From: Kineococcus rubinsiae
GTDB lineage: Bacteria; Actinomycetota; Actinomycetes; Actinomycetales; Kineococcaceae
Length of the DNA stretch: 58,592 bases
NCBI RefSeq assembly: GCF_011839805.1
Contig: NZ_VWPY01000027.1
Span: 1 to 58,592, forward strand
Reading direction: 5' to 3'
Shown: positions 1 through 18,669 of the stretch, one piece after another
How the letters are laid out: each line of letters begins with the position of its first letter
How positions within the stretch are numbered: position 1 is the first letter of the stretch
Notes under the pieces: generated by a model
The model's input: the letters and a program-made list of their open reading frames with translations, nothing else
Databases searched by the model: none
What the model was told of the DNA's origin: nothing
Made by a program: the position numbers and the translations under genes

Positions 1-154
1 GTTTCCGATGGTTATCCCAGAGCCAGGGGCAGGTTGCTCACGTGTTACTCACCCGTTCGCCACTGATCCACCCCGAAGGGCTTCACCGTTCGACTTGCAT
101 GTGTTAAGCACGCCGCCAGCGTTCGTCCTGAGCCAGGATCAAACTCTCCGTTGA
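1..154 (-). rRNA. rrs: 16S ribosomal RNA, 5' end only
   Basis: Read on the minus strand, this stretch contains the conserved 16S start AGAGTTTGATCCTGGCTCAG (complement of about 128-147), followed by GACGAACGCTGGCGGCGTGC and the block ending in GTGAGTAACACGTGAGCAACC. Aligning AGAGTTTGATC to E. coli positions 8-18 puts the mature 5' end near position 154. The rest of the gene runs off the left edge. The sequence is of ordinary actinobacterial type. Confidence 0.97.
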
Positions 155-297
155 AAAATCATTAGAGAACCATTTCACCCGGCATCATAACCTCCCCAGC
201 CCACTGACGAACCAGGGAAGGCACAACACCAAAGGAATCCTCAACACCCGACAACCCAACCCCACACAACGCAGGACCAGACCACCAGATGCCCAGG

Positions 298-349
298 GTT
301 AACAAATTGGCATCAACACTTGGCACACTGTTGAGTTCTCAAGAACCGG
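298..349 (-). promoter_or_regulatory. rRNA leader with antitermination-like box
   Basis: On the minus strand the leader between promoter and 16S contains CTTGAGAACTCAACAGTGTG, with the palindrome TTGAGAACTCAA at 331-342, then TGATGCCAATTTGTTAACCC. This element precedes 16S genes widely in Actinobacteria and is generally taken as part of the antitermination/processing leader. The rest of 155-403 is unremarkable transcribed leader. Confidence 0.7.
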
Positions 350-403
350 ACGCACCCTCACCGCGAACCCTTGCGAGTTGTTGGTGGAAGGGGCAACCTT
401 CCT

Positions 404-433
404 ACCGTAATCGCGAGAGTGGACATCGTGCAA
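404..433 (-). promoter_or_regulatory. Probable rRNA promoter
   Basis: The minus strand reads TTGCAC (complement of 428-433), an 18-base spacer, then TACGGT (complement of 404-409). These are close to sigma70/HrdB-type -35 and -10 hexamers. Transcription would start near 397 and run through the antitermination-like leader into 16S. Other rRNA promoters may exist further upstream; none was clear to me. Confidence 0.55.
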
Positions 434-529
434 ACCACTCACCCGATCAGCTCTACCGCCTCGCCGGTGGACCCTGGTCGCTTGCCCCAGTCCGTCCGCC
501 CCGTCGTGGCGACATCGAGAACATTAGAC

Positions 530-569
530 GGCCCCGCGACCGCTGGCAAATCCGCTCGGTCGCGGGGCC
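530..569 (-). terminator. Terminator of the tyrS transcript
   Basis: A perfect 13-bp inverted repeat (530-542 with 557-569, arms GGCCCCGCGACCG/CGGTCGCGGGGCC) with a 14-base loop lies a few bases after the tyrS stop codon. There is no strong T tract, as is common in high-G+C actinobacteria. It separates tyrS from the rRNA promoter. Confidence 0.8.
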
Positions 570-576
570 CGATCCC

Positions 577-1845
577 CTAGTGCGGCAACGGGAGTGCCAC
601 CGCGGCGAGCGACTTGCGCCCGCGCCGCAGCACGGCGAAGCGGCCGTGCAGCAGGGTCACGTCCGCGAGCGTCGCGTCGGGGTCGACCACCTTGACGTTG
701 TTCACGTAGGCGCCGCCCTCCCCGATGGTCCGTCGCGCCCCCGAGCGGCTGGGCGCCAGACCCGTGTCGGCGAACAGCTGCACCAGCGGCACGTCGGCCG
801 TCTCGGGCACCACCGTGGGCAGCTCCTCCAGCGCACCGGCCAGGGTCACCGCGTCGATGCTCGACAGGTCGGCACCCCCGAAGAGCGCCGAGGACGCGTC
901 CTCGACGGCGCGGGCCGCGGCCTCCCCGTGCACCAGCGCCGTGACGTCGTGGGCGAGGGCGCGCTGCGCCGCCCGGGCGCGCGGCTGCTCGCGGGCCTGG
1001 CGACCCAGCTCCTCGATCTCCTCGCGGCCGCGGAAGGAGAAGGCGCGCAGGTACCCCTCCACCGTCGTGTCCTCGGCGTTGAGCCAGAACTGGAAGAAGG
1101 CGTAGGGCGACGTCAGCTCCGGGTCGAGCCACACGGCACCCGACTCGGTCTTGCCGAACTTGGTCCCGTCCGCCTTCGTCAGCAGCGGCGTCGCGAGCGC
1201 GTGGACGGTGTCCCCGTCCACCCGGCGCACCAGCTCGCAGCCGGCGGTGATGTTGCCCCACTGGTCCGAGCCGCCCAGCTGCAGCCCGCACCCGTGCAGG
1301 CGGTGCAGCTGCAGGAAGTCGTTGCTCTGCAGCAGGACGTAGCTGAACTCGGTGAAGCTGATGCCCGTCGTGGCCAGGCGCTTGCTCACGGCCTCGCGGT
1401 CGAGCATGCGGTTGACGCTGAAGTGCTTGCCCACGTCGCGCAGGAAGTCGATCGCCGACATCGGCTGGGTCCAGTCGAGGTTGTCGACCATCGTCGCGGC
1501 CGCCGGCCCCGCGAAGTCCAGGAAGGGCTCGATCTGGCGCTGCAGACCGCTCACCCAGCCGGCCACCGTCGCGGGGTCGTTCATCGTCCGCTCCGACGAG
1601 GGGCGCGGGTCACCGATCAGGCCGGTGGCGCCTCCGACGAGGACCAGGGGCCGGTGGCCGGCGTCCTGCAGGCGCCGGGCCGTCAGCACCTGCACGAGGT
1701 GCCCCACGTGCAGGCTCGCCGCGGTCGGGTCGAAGCCCACGTAGAAGGTCAGCGGTCCTGACGCCAGCGCCTCCCGCAGCGCGGCCTCGTCGGTGGACTG
1801 CGCCACCAGGCCCCGCCACTGCAGTTCGTCCCAGACGTCGCTCAC
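577..1845 (-). CDS. tyrS: Tyrosyl-tRNA synthetase
   Basis: The 422-residue protein charges tRNA-Tyr with tyrosine in the cytoplasm. It shows the class I features of bacterial TyrRS: FYVGFDPTAASLHVGHL with the HIGH-type motif HVGH at residues 46-49, the GGSDQWGN substrate block, and KFGKT in place of KMSKS. An S4-like RNA-binding C-terminus ends in the AYVNNVKV region. The length is normal for the family. GTG at 1845 was chosen because GAGGAG lies just upstream and the protein then starts where homologues do. A longer frame runs upstream without stop, which is usual at this G+C content. It lies last in the arg/aag direction and just upstream of the rRNA operon. Confidence 0.95.
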   Translation of the reverse strand: MSDVWDELQWRGLVAQSTDEAALREALASGPLTFYVGFDPTAASLHVGHLVQVLTARRLQDAGHRPLVLVGGATGLIGDPRPSSERTMNDPATVAGWVSGLQRQIEPFLDFAGPAAATMVDNLDWTQPMSAIDFLRDVGKHFSVNRMLDREAVSKRLATTGISFTEFSYVLLQSNDFLQLHRLHGCGLQLGGSDQWGNITAGCELVRRVDGDTVHALATPLLTKADGTKFGKTESGAVWLDPELTSPYAFFQFWLNAEDTTVEGYLRAFSFRGREEIEELGRQAREQPRARAAQRALAHDVTALVHGEAAARAVEDASSALFGGADLSSIDAVTLAGALEELPTVVPETADVPLVQLFADTGLAPSRSGARRTIGEGGAYVNNVKVVDPDATLADVTLLHGRFAVLRRGRKSLAAVALPLPH

Positions 1846-1918
1846 GTGGTGTCCACTCCTCGTCGTGCCCGGTCCGGAGCCCGGGTGGGCGCCCGCCGCC
1901 CGCGCACAGCCTGCCCGA

Positions 1919-6887
<4,969 letters not shown>

Positions 6888-6928
6888 CAGGCCCTCCCTC
6901 TGCTCCGGCGCGGGAGCTGCTCCCGCGC

Positions 6929-7833
6929 TCACGGCACGACCATCGTTCCGACGCCGGAGGACGTGAAGACCTCCAGCAGCACCGAGTGCGCGAGGCGGCC
7001 GTCGATGACCGTGGCGCGCGGGACCCCGCCGCGCACGGCCCGCAGGCACGCCTCCATCTTCGGCACCATCCCCGACTCCAGCCGCGGCAGCAGCTCCTCC
7101 AGCGCCGACGCCCCGATCTCGCGCACCAGCGAGGAGGTGTCGGGCCAGTCGGCGTACAGGCCCGCCACGTCGGTCATCACGACGAACTTCTGCGCGCCCA
7201 GCGCCACGGCGATCGCCGACGCCGCGGTGTCGGCGTTCACGTTGAGGACCTGGCCGTCCACGGGCACGCCGTCGGCGTCCACCTCGGGGGCGATCGTGGA
7301 GATGACCGGGATCCGGCCCGCGTCGAGCAGGTCGTTCACGGCGGCCGGGTCGACCGAGACGACGTCGCCGACGAGGCCGACGTCCACCTCCTCGCCGTCC
7401 ACGACCGCGGGACGGCGGCGCGCGCGCAGCAGGCCCGCGTCCTCGCCCGAGAGCCCGACCGCGAGCGGCCCGTGCGCGTTCAGCAGGCCGACGAGCTCGC
7501 GGCCGACCTGGCCCGTGAGGACCATCCGGACGACGTCCATCGCCTCGCGCGTCGTGACGCGCAGGCCGCCGCGGAACTCGCTGGCGATGCCGAGGCGGGC
7601 GAGCATCGCGGAGATCTGCGGGCCGCCGCCGTGCACCACGACGGGCCGCAGGCCGGCCGTGCGCAGGAACATGACGTCCTCGGCGAAGGCGCGCTTGAGG
7701 TCGTCGTCGACCATGGCGTTGCCGCCGTACTTCAGGACCACGAGGGCTCCGTGCCAGCGCTGCAGCCACGGCAGCGCCTCGACGAGGACGGTGGCCTTGT
7801 CGGCGGCGTCCAGGCCGTCCACCCCGGCGGTGC

Positions 7834-7837
<4 letters not shown>
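6929..7837 (-). CDS. argB: Acetylglutamate kinase
   Basis: The 302-residue amino-acid kinase phosphorylates N-acetylglutamate. It shows the N-terminal [10 protein letters not shown] nucleotide-binding strand, [14 protein letters not shown], the [16 protein letters not shown] block and the [13 protein letters not shown] segment that is characteristic of ArgB. The GTG start at 7837 overlaps the argJ stop by four bases. In arginine-sensitive ArgB proteins an N-terminal helix and the C-terminal region make the feedback site. An N-terminal extension of about 30 residues with LPWLQRWHG is present, consistent with feedback control, but this is an inference. Confidence 0.96.
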
Positions 7838-10939
<3,102 letters not shown>

Positions 10940-10947
<8 letters not shown>

Positions 10948-13506
10948 GCTGCACCGCCCCGGTGCGCCGGGCGGCCTCGTCGACCGCGGCCGAGCGAGCC
11001 GCGCTGGCCTCCTCGGCGGTGAGCGTCCGCTCCCCCGAGCGGAAGCGCAGGCCGTAGGCGAGGGACTTGCGGCCCTCGCCGACCTGCTCGCCCGTGTAGA
11101 CGTCGAAGAGCCGGACGTCCTCGAGCAGCTCGCCCGCCCCCGCGCGCAGCGCCGCCTCGACGTCGCCCGCCGGGACGGCCGCGTCGACGACCAGGGCGAC
11201 GTCCTGGGTCGCGGCGGGGAACCCCGAGAGCTCCCCCACCTGCACCGAGGCGCCGACCTGCGCGAGCAGGACGTCGAGGTCCAGCTCGAAAGCCGCGGCG
11301 CGGGCCGGGAGCTCCGCGGCCGCGAGGACGCTCGGGTGCAGCTCCCCCGCGTGGCCGAGCGTGTGGCCCTGCTCCGTGACCAGGCGGGCGCAGCGGCCCG
11401 GGTGCCAGGGGGCGTGGTCGGCCGCCTCGACGTGGACGCGCACACCGGCGGCCGCGGCCGCGGTGCGGGCGGCCTCGACGGCGTCGGCCCAGAGGACCGG
11501 CTCGCCCGTGCGGGCGAAGCCGTCCGCGCTCGCGCCGGGCCCGCGGCGGGTGCCGGTGAGGATCCCCGCGACGTGCAGCGGCTGCGGGGGCACGGCGGCC
11601 AGCAGGCCCTCGAGCTCCTCCGGCGAGGGCCGCTGGGCGGTGCCGAGGACCGCGGCCCGGGGGGCGCCGGCCACCGGGTGGGTGACCGAGCCGATCTCGA
11701 CGAGCGCGAGGTCGCGCAGCCCGCGACTCACGTTGCGGCGCACCACCTCCACGAGGGAGTCGAGGATGCTGGTGCGCATCAGCGGCTGCTGCTCGGACAG
11801 CGGGTTGGCCAGGCGCACGGCCCGGCGGCGCGGGTCGTCGGCCGGGATCCGCTGGACGTCGTGCACGGAGGCGGCGACGAAGGGGTAGGAGAGCACCTCG
11901 ACGAAGCCGTCGTCGGCGAGCGCGCGGGCCAGCGAGCGGCGCGCCCGCTGCTGCGGCGTGAGGCCGCGGCCCGCGGGGGCCGTGGGCAGCACCGAGGGGA
12001 TGGTGTCGTAGCCGGCCAGCCGGGCGACCTCCTCGACGAGGTCCACGGGCTGGGCCAGGTCGGGCCGCCAGGACGGCGGGACGACGGTCAGCTCGTCGCC
12101 GTCGCGGGTGACGGCGCAGCCGATCTCGGTCAGCGCCCCGACGACCTCGTCCTCGGAGAAGGGCCGCCCGACGATGCGCTCCGGGAAGCCCAGCGGCAGG
12201 GGCAGCGCCGCCGGCGGCGCGGGCGTACCGACGTCGGTGGCCGTGGGGTCGGCCACGCCCCCGCCGAGCTCGACGAGCATCCGGACCGCGAGCTCCGCCG
12301 CGGCCGCGCAGACCTGCGGGTCGGTGCCGCGCTCGAAGCGCTTGGACGCCTCCGACGGCAGGCGGTGCCGCCGGGCCGTGCGGGCGATGCCCACGGCCCC
12401 GAAGTGCGCGGCCTCGACGAGGACGTCGGTCGTGGTGCCCGCCGTGACCTCGGTGGCCTGACCGCCCATGGCGCCCGCGAGCCCGACGACGCGCGAGGAC
12501 GCCGGGTCACCCACGGCCTCGTCGGTGATGACGAGGTCCTCGGGGTGCAGCGTCCGCACGGTGCCGTCGAGCGTCGTCAGGGTCTCGCCGCGGCGCGCGC
12601 GGCGGACGACGAGCTCGTCCTGCAGGGTCGCGAGGTCGTAGGCGTGCAGCGGCTGCCCGGTCGCCAGCATCACGTAGTTGGTGACGTCGACGACGAGGGA
12701 CACCGGGCGCATCCCGGCCTGGCGCAGCCGGTCCTCCACGTGGCGCGGGGTGGCGGCCGCGGGGTCGATCCCCCGCACCGTGCGGGCGACGAAGCGGTCG
12801 CAGCCGGCCTGGCCGCGCAGGGGCGCCTCGTCGGCGAGGCGGACGGGGAACCCGGGCCCCGAGGCCGCCGCGACCTCGACGGCGGCCGGGTCGCGCACGA
12901 CGTCGGCCACCGGGCGCCGGGTGCCGTGCGCGTACTCGCGGGCGATGCCGCGGACGCTGAAGCAGTACCCGCGGTCGGGCGTGACGTTGACCTCGACGGT
13001 CTCCTCGTCCAGGCCCAGCAGGGCCGTGGCGTCCTGCCCCGGCGTGACGCCCGTGCCCGGGAGCAGCTGCGCGAGCACCACGATGCCCTCGCCGTCCAGG
13101 CCCAGGCCGAGCTCCTTCGCGGAGCAGATCATGCCGTCGGAGACGTGCCCGTAGGTCTTGCGGGCGGCGATGGCGAACCCGCCCGGCAGGACGGCGCCCG
13201 GCAGCGCGACGACGACCTCGTCACCGGCCGCGAAGTTGTGCGCGCCGCAGACGATGCCGCGCGAGCCGTCGGCGTCGTTGTGCTCCGGGCCCACGTCGAC
13301 GTGGCACCAGTTGATGGTCTTGCCGTTCTTCTGCGGCTCGGCCACCAGGTCCAGGACGCGCCCGACGACGACCGGCCCCGTGAGGTCGGCGCGGTGGATG
13401 CCCTCCTCCTCGAGGCCGACGCGCACGAGCGCGGCGGCGACGTCGAGGCCGGTGGTGCCCGGCAGCAGGTCGACGTGCTCGGCGAGCCAGCGCAGCGGGA
13501 CGCGCA

Positions 13507-13507
<1 letters not shown>
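10940..13507 (-). CDS. pheT: Phenylalanyl-tRNA synthetase beta subunit
   Basis: The 855-residue beta subunit of the (alpha-beta)2 synthetase is full length. The order is: N-terminal MRVPLRWLAEHVDL helix, the tRNA-binding OB domain (VVVGRVLDLVAEP through GICSAKELGL-like residues), the B3/B4 editing domain (VVDVTNYVMLATGQPLHAYD), B5 (VGRPFSEDEVVGALTEIG), a catalytic-like core (SYPFVAASVHDV, LANPLSEQQPLMRTS) and the C-terminal ferredoxin-fold anticodon domain (FPAATQDVALVVDAAVPAGD). ATG overlaps the pheS stop by one base (TGATG), so the two subunits are translationally coupled. Confidence 0.97.
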
Positions 13508-14676
<1,169 letters not shown>

Positions 14677-14760
14677 TCACCGCGGTCGATCCGTCGTGTC
14701 CGGGCCCGGGCGGACCCGCGGGCGATCCTCCCAGACGCCGGCCCGGGACCTCGACCGCGT

Positions 14761-15858
14761 TCAGTCCGCGGCGGGTTCGCCCGCGGGCAGCCGCACGCGG
14801 AAGCGCGCGCCCCCGGCGCTGGAGCGGGAGACCTCGATGCCGCCGCCGTGCGCCTCGAGCAGCCCGCGCACGACGTAGAGACCGAGTCCCGTGCCGCTGC
14901 GCTGGCCGCCGTGCCAGAACTTCGAGAACACGTAGGGGCGGTTCTCCTCGGAGATGCCCTCCCCCGCGTCGTCCACCGTCAGGACGACGTCGCCGTCGGT
15001 GCCGTCCGGGCCCGGGACGTGGACGATCGCCAGGGACACCGTCCCCGCGCCGTGGCGGACGGCGTTCTCGACGAGGTTGGTGACGACCTGCGCCATGCGG
15101 TCGGGGTCCGCCCACAGCTCGGGCAGGCCGTCGGCGACCACGAGCTCGAAGCGGTCGTCGTCGTAGCCCGCGAGCACGAGGCGCTCGACGTGCTCGCGGA
15201 CCAGGGTCGCCAGGTCGAACGGGCGCCGGTGCACCTGCAGCCGGCCGGCGTCGACGCGCGAGACGTCCAGCAGGTCGCCCACCAGGCGCGTGACCCGGTC
15301 CGCGTCCGCCTCGACCGTGGACAGCATCAGCCGCTTCTGGGCGTCGCTGAACTTGTCCCAGCGGCGCAGCAGGGTCGCGGTGAACTGCTTGACCGACGTC
15401 AGGGGCGAGCGCAGCTCGTGCGCCACGGTGGCGATGAGGCTCGCGGCGTCCGACTCCGCCCGCTGGCGCTCCTCCGTGCCCCGCAGGGCCACCACGACCC
15501 GGTGCAGCGCGCCGGTCTCGAGGCGCACGTAGCGCGCCGTGACGAGGAGCTCGGAGCCCCCGGGCAGCAGGAGCATGCGCTCGGGGTGGCCCGCGGCGGG
15601 CGCACCCGCCGTCGTGTCCGCCGGCCCGGGGCCCGCGGTGGCGGCGAAGGGGTTGGTGGCGTCCCACCAGCGGCGACCGGAGGTGTCCTGCAGGGGCAGC
15701 GCGCGGCGCACATCGGTGCCCACCAGGTCGGTGCGGGTGCGCCCCAGCAGCTGCTCGGCCGCGGCGTTGACCGCCGTGATGCAACCCGTCGCGTCGAGGA
15801 CCAGGAGGCCGTCGGGGAGGTCGTCGAGCGCCACGCCGGCGCCGTCCGCGGCCGTCAC
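14761..15858 (-). CDS. Soluble PAS-domain sensor histidine kinase
   Basis: The 365-residue kinase has a PAS domain (about 9-125), then HisKA with the phospho-acceptor in VAHELRSPLTSVKQF (His147) and an HATPase with N box NLVENAVRHG, G1 DDAGEGI and G2 GTGLGLYVV. No transmembrane segment is visible, so it senses something inside the cell. No response regulator gene lies beside it. The GTG start at 15858 overlaps the stop of a 24-codon upstream ORF (GTGA), which both fixes the start and suggests coupling. It lies after pheS in the opposite order, with its own short gap. Confidence 0.88.
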   Translation of the reverse strand: MTAADGAGVALDDLPDGLLVLDATGCITAVNAAAEQLLGRTRTDLVGTDVRRALPLQDTSGRRWWDATNPFAATAGPGPADTTAGAPAAGHPERMLLLPGGSELLVTARYVRLETGALHRVVVALRGTEERQRAESDAASLIATVAHELRSPLTSVKQFTATLLRRWDKFSDAQKRLMLSTVEADADRVTRLVGDLLDVSRVDAGRLQVHRRPFDLATLVREHVERLVLAGYDDDRFELVVADGLPELWADPDRMAQVVTNLVENAVRHGAGTVSLAIVHVPGPDGTDGDVVLTVDDAGEGISEENRPYVFSKFWHGGQRSGTGLGLYVVRGLLEAHGGGIEVSRSSAGGARFRVRLPAGEPAAD

Positions 15859-15929
15859 GACCGGCGCCGGGACGCGACGCCGGAGGACACCTCGACGGCG
15901 GTGCCAGCGTCCCCCCGGACCTCGGACAT
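15855..15929 (-). CDS. 24-residue leader ORF coupled to the histidine kinase
   Basis: ATG at 15929 opens a 24-codon frame ending in TGA at 15855-15857, which overlaps the kinase GTG by the GTGA arrangement. TAGCCT lies six bases before the ATG, the spacing expected of a -10 hexamer for a leaderless message, and no Shine-Dalgarno sequence is present. Residues are MSEVRGDAGTAV followed by a Ser/Arg-rich end. It is not a recognised peptide. Alternatively, a one-base sequencing or mutational shift has split a longer kinase N-terminus. Confidence 0.4.
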   Translation of the reverse strand: MSEVRGDAGTAVEVSSGVASRRRS

Positions 15930-16009
15930 GGTCGGAGGCTAGGCCATGGCGGCGGTCGCGCCCCTCGAGCCCGGCGGCGCGGCGCGGCCGGCGCGGATGC
16001 GGCGACGCG

Positions 16010-16876
16010 TCAGGAGCGGGCGCGGCGCTGCGCGCGGGCGCTGGCGTAGAGGCAGACGACGGCGGCCGTGGCGAGGTTGAGGCTCTCGGCCCGGCCGTGC
16101 AGCGGGACCCGCACGACCGCGTCGGCGGCCGCGCGGCCCGCGTCGTCCAGCCCCGCGGCCTCGTTGCCGAAGACCCACGCGGTGGGCGCCCGCAGGTCCG
16201 GGACGCCGGGCCGGTCGACGCCCGCGACCGCGGCGTCGGCCAGGTCGTCGAGGTCGTGCTCGCCCGTGCCGTCGGCGGCCAGGACGGTGCTGCCGGCTCC
16301 GCGCAGCGCCGCGACGACCGCCTCCAGCGTCTCCCCGACGACGACCGGGAGGTGGAAGAGGCTGCCCGCGGTGGAGCGCACGCACTTGGGGTTGAACGGG
16401 TCGACGCTGCCCGCGGTGAGCACGACGGCGTCCGCACCGGCGGCGTCGGCGGCGCGCAGCACGGTGCCCGCGTTGCCCGGGTCGGCCACGTGGTCCTGGA
16501 CGGCCACGAGCCGCGGCCGGGTCGCCGCGACGTCGGCGAGCGAGGAGGTGACGACGGGGCACACCGCGAGGAGGCCCTGCGGCGTCACGGTGTCGGTCAT
16601 GGCGGCCAGGACGTCGTCAGCGACGGTGGTGATCCGCACCCCGCCGGCGTGGGCCGTCATGAGCAGGTCGCCGTGGCGCTCCGCGGCGTCGTCGGTCGTG
16701 TACAGGTCGAGGACCACCGCCGGGCCGCCCGCAGCGGTCGCGGCGACGTGCGCCGCGACGGCCTCGCGCACCGACTGCGGGCCCTCCGCGACGAAGCGGC
16801 CGCTGCGCTGACGTGCGGAACGCCCGGACAGCGCCCGCACCGACCGCACCCGCTCAGCGCGGGGGTTGGTCAGCAC
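16010..16876 (-). CDS. SpoU/TrmH-family RNA 2'-O-methyltransferase
   Basis: The 288-residue protein is a SPOUT methyltransferase that would methylate ribose in rRNA or tRNA using S-adenosylmethionine. The three knot motifs are present: NAGTVLRAADAAGAD (about 135-149), AWVFGNEAAGL (233-243) and VPLHGRAESLNLATAAVVCLY (257-277). An N-terminal substrate-binding domain of about 110 residues precedes them (RFVAEGPQSVREA). The position upstream of pheS and downstream of rplT is a common actinobacterial and firmicute order. GTG at 16876 has a poor ribosome site, so the start could lie slightly upstream. Confidence 0.88.
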   Translation of the reverse strand: MLTNPRAERVRSVRALSGRSARQRSGRFVAEGPQSVREAVAAHVAATAAGGPAVVLDLYTTDDAAERHGDLLMTAHAGGVRITTVADDVLAAMTDTVTPQGLLAVCPVVTSSLADVAATRPRLVAVQDHVADPGNAGTVLRAADAAGADAVVLTAGSVDPFNPKCVRSTAGSLFHLPVVVGETLEAVVAALRGAGSTVLAADGTGEHDLDDLADAAVAGVDRPGVPDLRAPTAWVFGNEAAGLDDAGRAAADAVVRVPLHGRAESLNLATAAVVCLYASARAQRRARS

Positions 16877-16911
16877 GGGAGCGTCCGGGCGTTCGACGGC
16901 ACGGTTCGTGC

Positions 16912-17304
16912 TCAGGCTGCGGTGCCCTCGGCGGCAGCGGGGGTCTGCGCCGGCAGGGCCGCCTTGGAGAGGGCGACCAGGGCCGCGAACGCCGGGGCGT
17001 CGGAGACGGCCAGCTCGGCGAGCATGCGGCGGTCGACCTCGATCTCCGCGGCCTTCAGGCCCTGGATGAACCGGTTGTAGGTCATGCCCTCGGCACGGGC
17101 CGCGGCGTTGATCCGCTGGATCCACAGGCGGCGGAAGTCGCCCTTGCGCGCCTTGCGGTCGCGGTAGGCGTAGACGAGGGAGTGGGTGACCTGCTCCTTC
17201 GCCTTGCGGTACAGCCGCGAGCGCTGGCCGCGGTAGCCGCTGGCCTGCTCGAGGACGACGCGACGCTTCTTGTGGGCGTTGACTGCGCGCTTCACGCGTG
17301 CCAC
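16912..17304 (-). CDS. rplT: Ribosomal protein L20
   Basis: The 130-residue L20 begins [20 protein letters not shown], with the basic RNA-binding helices [17 protein letters not shown] and [23 protein letters not shown] intact. It binds 23S rRNA early in 50S assembly and acts as a feedback repressor of infC-rpmI-rplT in several bacteria. A C-terminal Ala/Pro tail of about 15 residues is additional. It is the third gene of the infC operon. Confidence 0.97.
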   Translation of the reverse strand: MARVKRAVNAHKKRRVVLEQASGYRGQRSRLYRKAKEQVTHSLVYAYRDRKARKGDFRRLWIQRINAAARAEGMTYNRFIQGLKAAEIEVDRRMLAELAVSDAPAFAALVALSKAALPAQTPAAAEGTAA

Positions 17305-17419
17305 GGGGTGCTCCTTGCTGTCAGTGCGCGGACTCTTCGGTCAGCGAGCCGTCGGGACGACGGCCGCGAGGTCCGCGGGGTGGGAGGTCGAGCGGGAGGT
17401 GCCGGCGCCGGGGAGGCGC

Positions 17420-17614
17420 TCAGCGGCCGAGGAGCTTCTTGATCTTCTTGACGTCCGCGGGGTCCACCACGGCGTCCATCGAGAGGCGACGGGTGCGCGT
17501 GCTGGACTTGACCTCCAGCAGGTGGCGCTTGTTGGCCTTCTCGCGCATGACCTTGCCGGTGCCGGTGATGCGGAAGCGCTTCTTGGCCCCGGAGTGGGTC
17601 TTGTTCTTGGGCAC
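17420..17614 (-). CDS. rpmI: Ribosomal protein L35
   Basis: The 64-residue L35 is complete, from [20 protein letters not shown] to KKIKKLLGR, with the usual lysine/arginine-rich composition. A good GGAG site precedes the ATG. It lies between infC and rplT in the standard operon, with gaps of 83 and 115 bases. Confidence 0.97.
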   Translation of the reverse strand: MPKNKTHSGAKKRFRITGTGKVMREKANKRHLLEVKSSTRTRRLSMDAVVDPADVKKIKKLLGR

Positions 17615-17697
17615 GGGTGTCTCCTGCTCTGTGTGCTGGGTCTGGCGGACTGGTGCCCGCGGCGCCCGGTGGACCGGGCGCCGGCGGGCGCCTGGCG

Positions 17698-18402
17698 TCA
17701 GGACGCGGTGGTGCTGGCGGCCGTCTCGTCGGTGGCGGGAGCCTCGCTGGGCCCCTCGACCTGGTCGGCGGGGGCGTCGACCGGGTCACCTGGGGCGTCG
17801 ACCTGGGCGGCGGGCGCGTCGATCGCGGTGGGCTCCGCGGCCTCGGCGGCCTCGATGTCCTTGCGGCGACGCTCCTCGGCCTTGGCCTCGGCCTTCTTCT
17901 TGTGCGGCCCGATGACCATCACCATGTTGCGGCCGTCCTGGCGCGGCGAGCTCTCGACGCCACCCAGGTCGGAGACGTCCTCCGCGAGTCGCTGCAGCAG
18001 CCGGAAGCCCATCTCGGGGCGGGACTGCTCGCGACCGCGGAACATGATCATCACCTTGACCTTGTCCCCCGCCGAGAGGAACCGGACGACGTGCCCCTTC
18101 TTGGTGGCGTAGTCGTGCGGGTCGATCTTCAGGCGGAAGCGGATCTCCTTGAGGATCGTGTTCGACTGGTTCTTGCGGGCTTCGCGGGCCTTCATGTCGG
18201 CTTCGTACTTGTACTTGCCGAAGTCCATCAGCTTGCAGACCGGGGGCCGGGCCGTGGGGGCGACCTCGACCAGGTCGAGACCAGCCTCGTCCGCCAGCCG
18301 CAGCGCGTCCTCGACGCGCACGATCCCGACCTGTTCACCGTTGGGGCCGACGAGCCGCACCTCGGGAACACGGATGCGGTCGTTGATGCGGGGCTCGCTG
18401 AT
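17698..18402 (-). CDS. infC: Translation initiation factor IF-3, ATC start
   Basis: IF-3 binds the 30S subunit and checks start-codon pairing. The N-domain ([20 protein letters not shown]), linker and C-domain ([39 protein letters not shown]-like) are all present. The conserved beginning [14 protein letters not shown] is encoded only if translation starts at the ATC codon 18400-18402, which has AAGGAG (18409-18414) six bases upstream. No ATG, GTG or TTG lies in frame between that site and the conserved sequence. A GTG at 18360 would drop 14 conserved residues. After residue about 180 there is an Asp/Ala/Pro-rich tail with VDAP-type repeats. 234 aa. Confidence 0.94.
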   Translation of the reverse strand: MSEPRINDRIRVPEVRLVGPNGEQVGIVRVEDALRLADEAGLDLVEVAPTARPPVCKLMDFGKYKYEADMKAREARKNQSNTILKEIRFRLKIDPHDYATKKGHVVRFLSAGDKVKVMIMFRGREQSRPEMGFRLLQRLAEDVSDLGGVESSPRQDGRNMVMVIGPHKKKAEAKAEERRRKDIEAAEAAEPTAIDAPAAQVDAPGDPVDAPADQVEGPSEAPATDETAASTTAS

Positions 18403-18429
18403 GTGCTGCTCCTTCTGACGTCGTCGGGG

Positions 18430-18491
18430 CCGCCGGACACGGAGAAGGCCCCCGCGCGCGGACGCGCACGGAGGCCTGCCTGATCCGGCGG
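18430..18491 (-). promoter_or_regulatory. Nested stem-loop in the infC leader
   Basis: CCGCCGGA (18430-18437) pairs perfectly with TCCGGCGG (18484-18491). Inside it AGGCC (18446-18450) pairs with GGCCT (18473-18477), continued by a G+C-rich helix. On the minus strand the inner hairpin is followed by TTCTCC. The structure ends 27 bases before the infC start and resembles an attenuator or ribosomal-protein leader, such as those by which L20 controls this operon in other phyla. Confidence 0.5.
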
Positions 18492-18669
18492 TGCCGTCGA
18501 CGGCAACGCCTGACTCCCCCGCGGACGGGAGAGGGACCGGGACCCGTGGTGCTCGCGCACCGAGGGTGGGAGGTAGGCCTCCGCTTCACGCTCCGGCCCC
18601 TCGGTCGCCCGTCCGCGTCGTCCGCGGACCGGTGGCGTGGGCCGGTCGGTCACCTGAAAGGGTATCAGC

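Noticed and set aside
289-1761. A plus-strand frame of 490 codons over the rRNA leader and tyrS
   Set aside because: It crosses the rRNA promoter and terminator and is antisense to tyrS.
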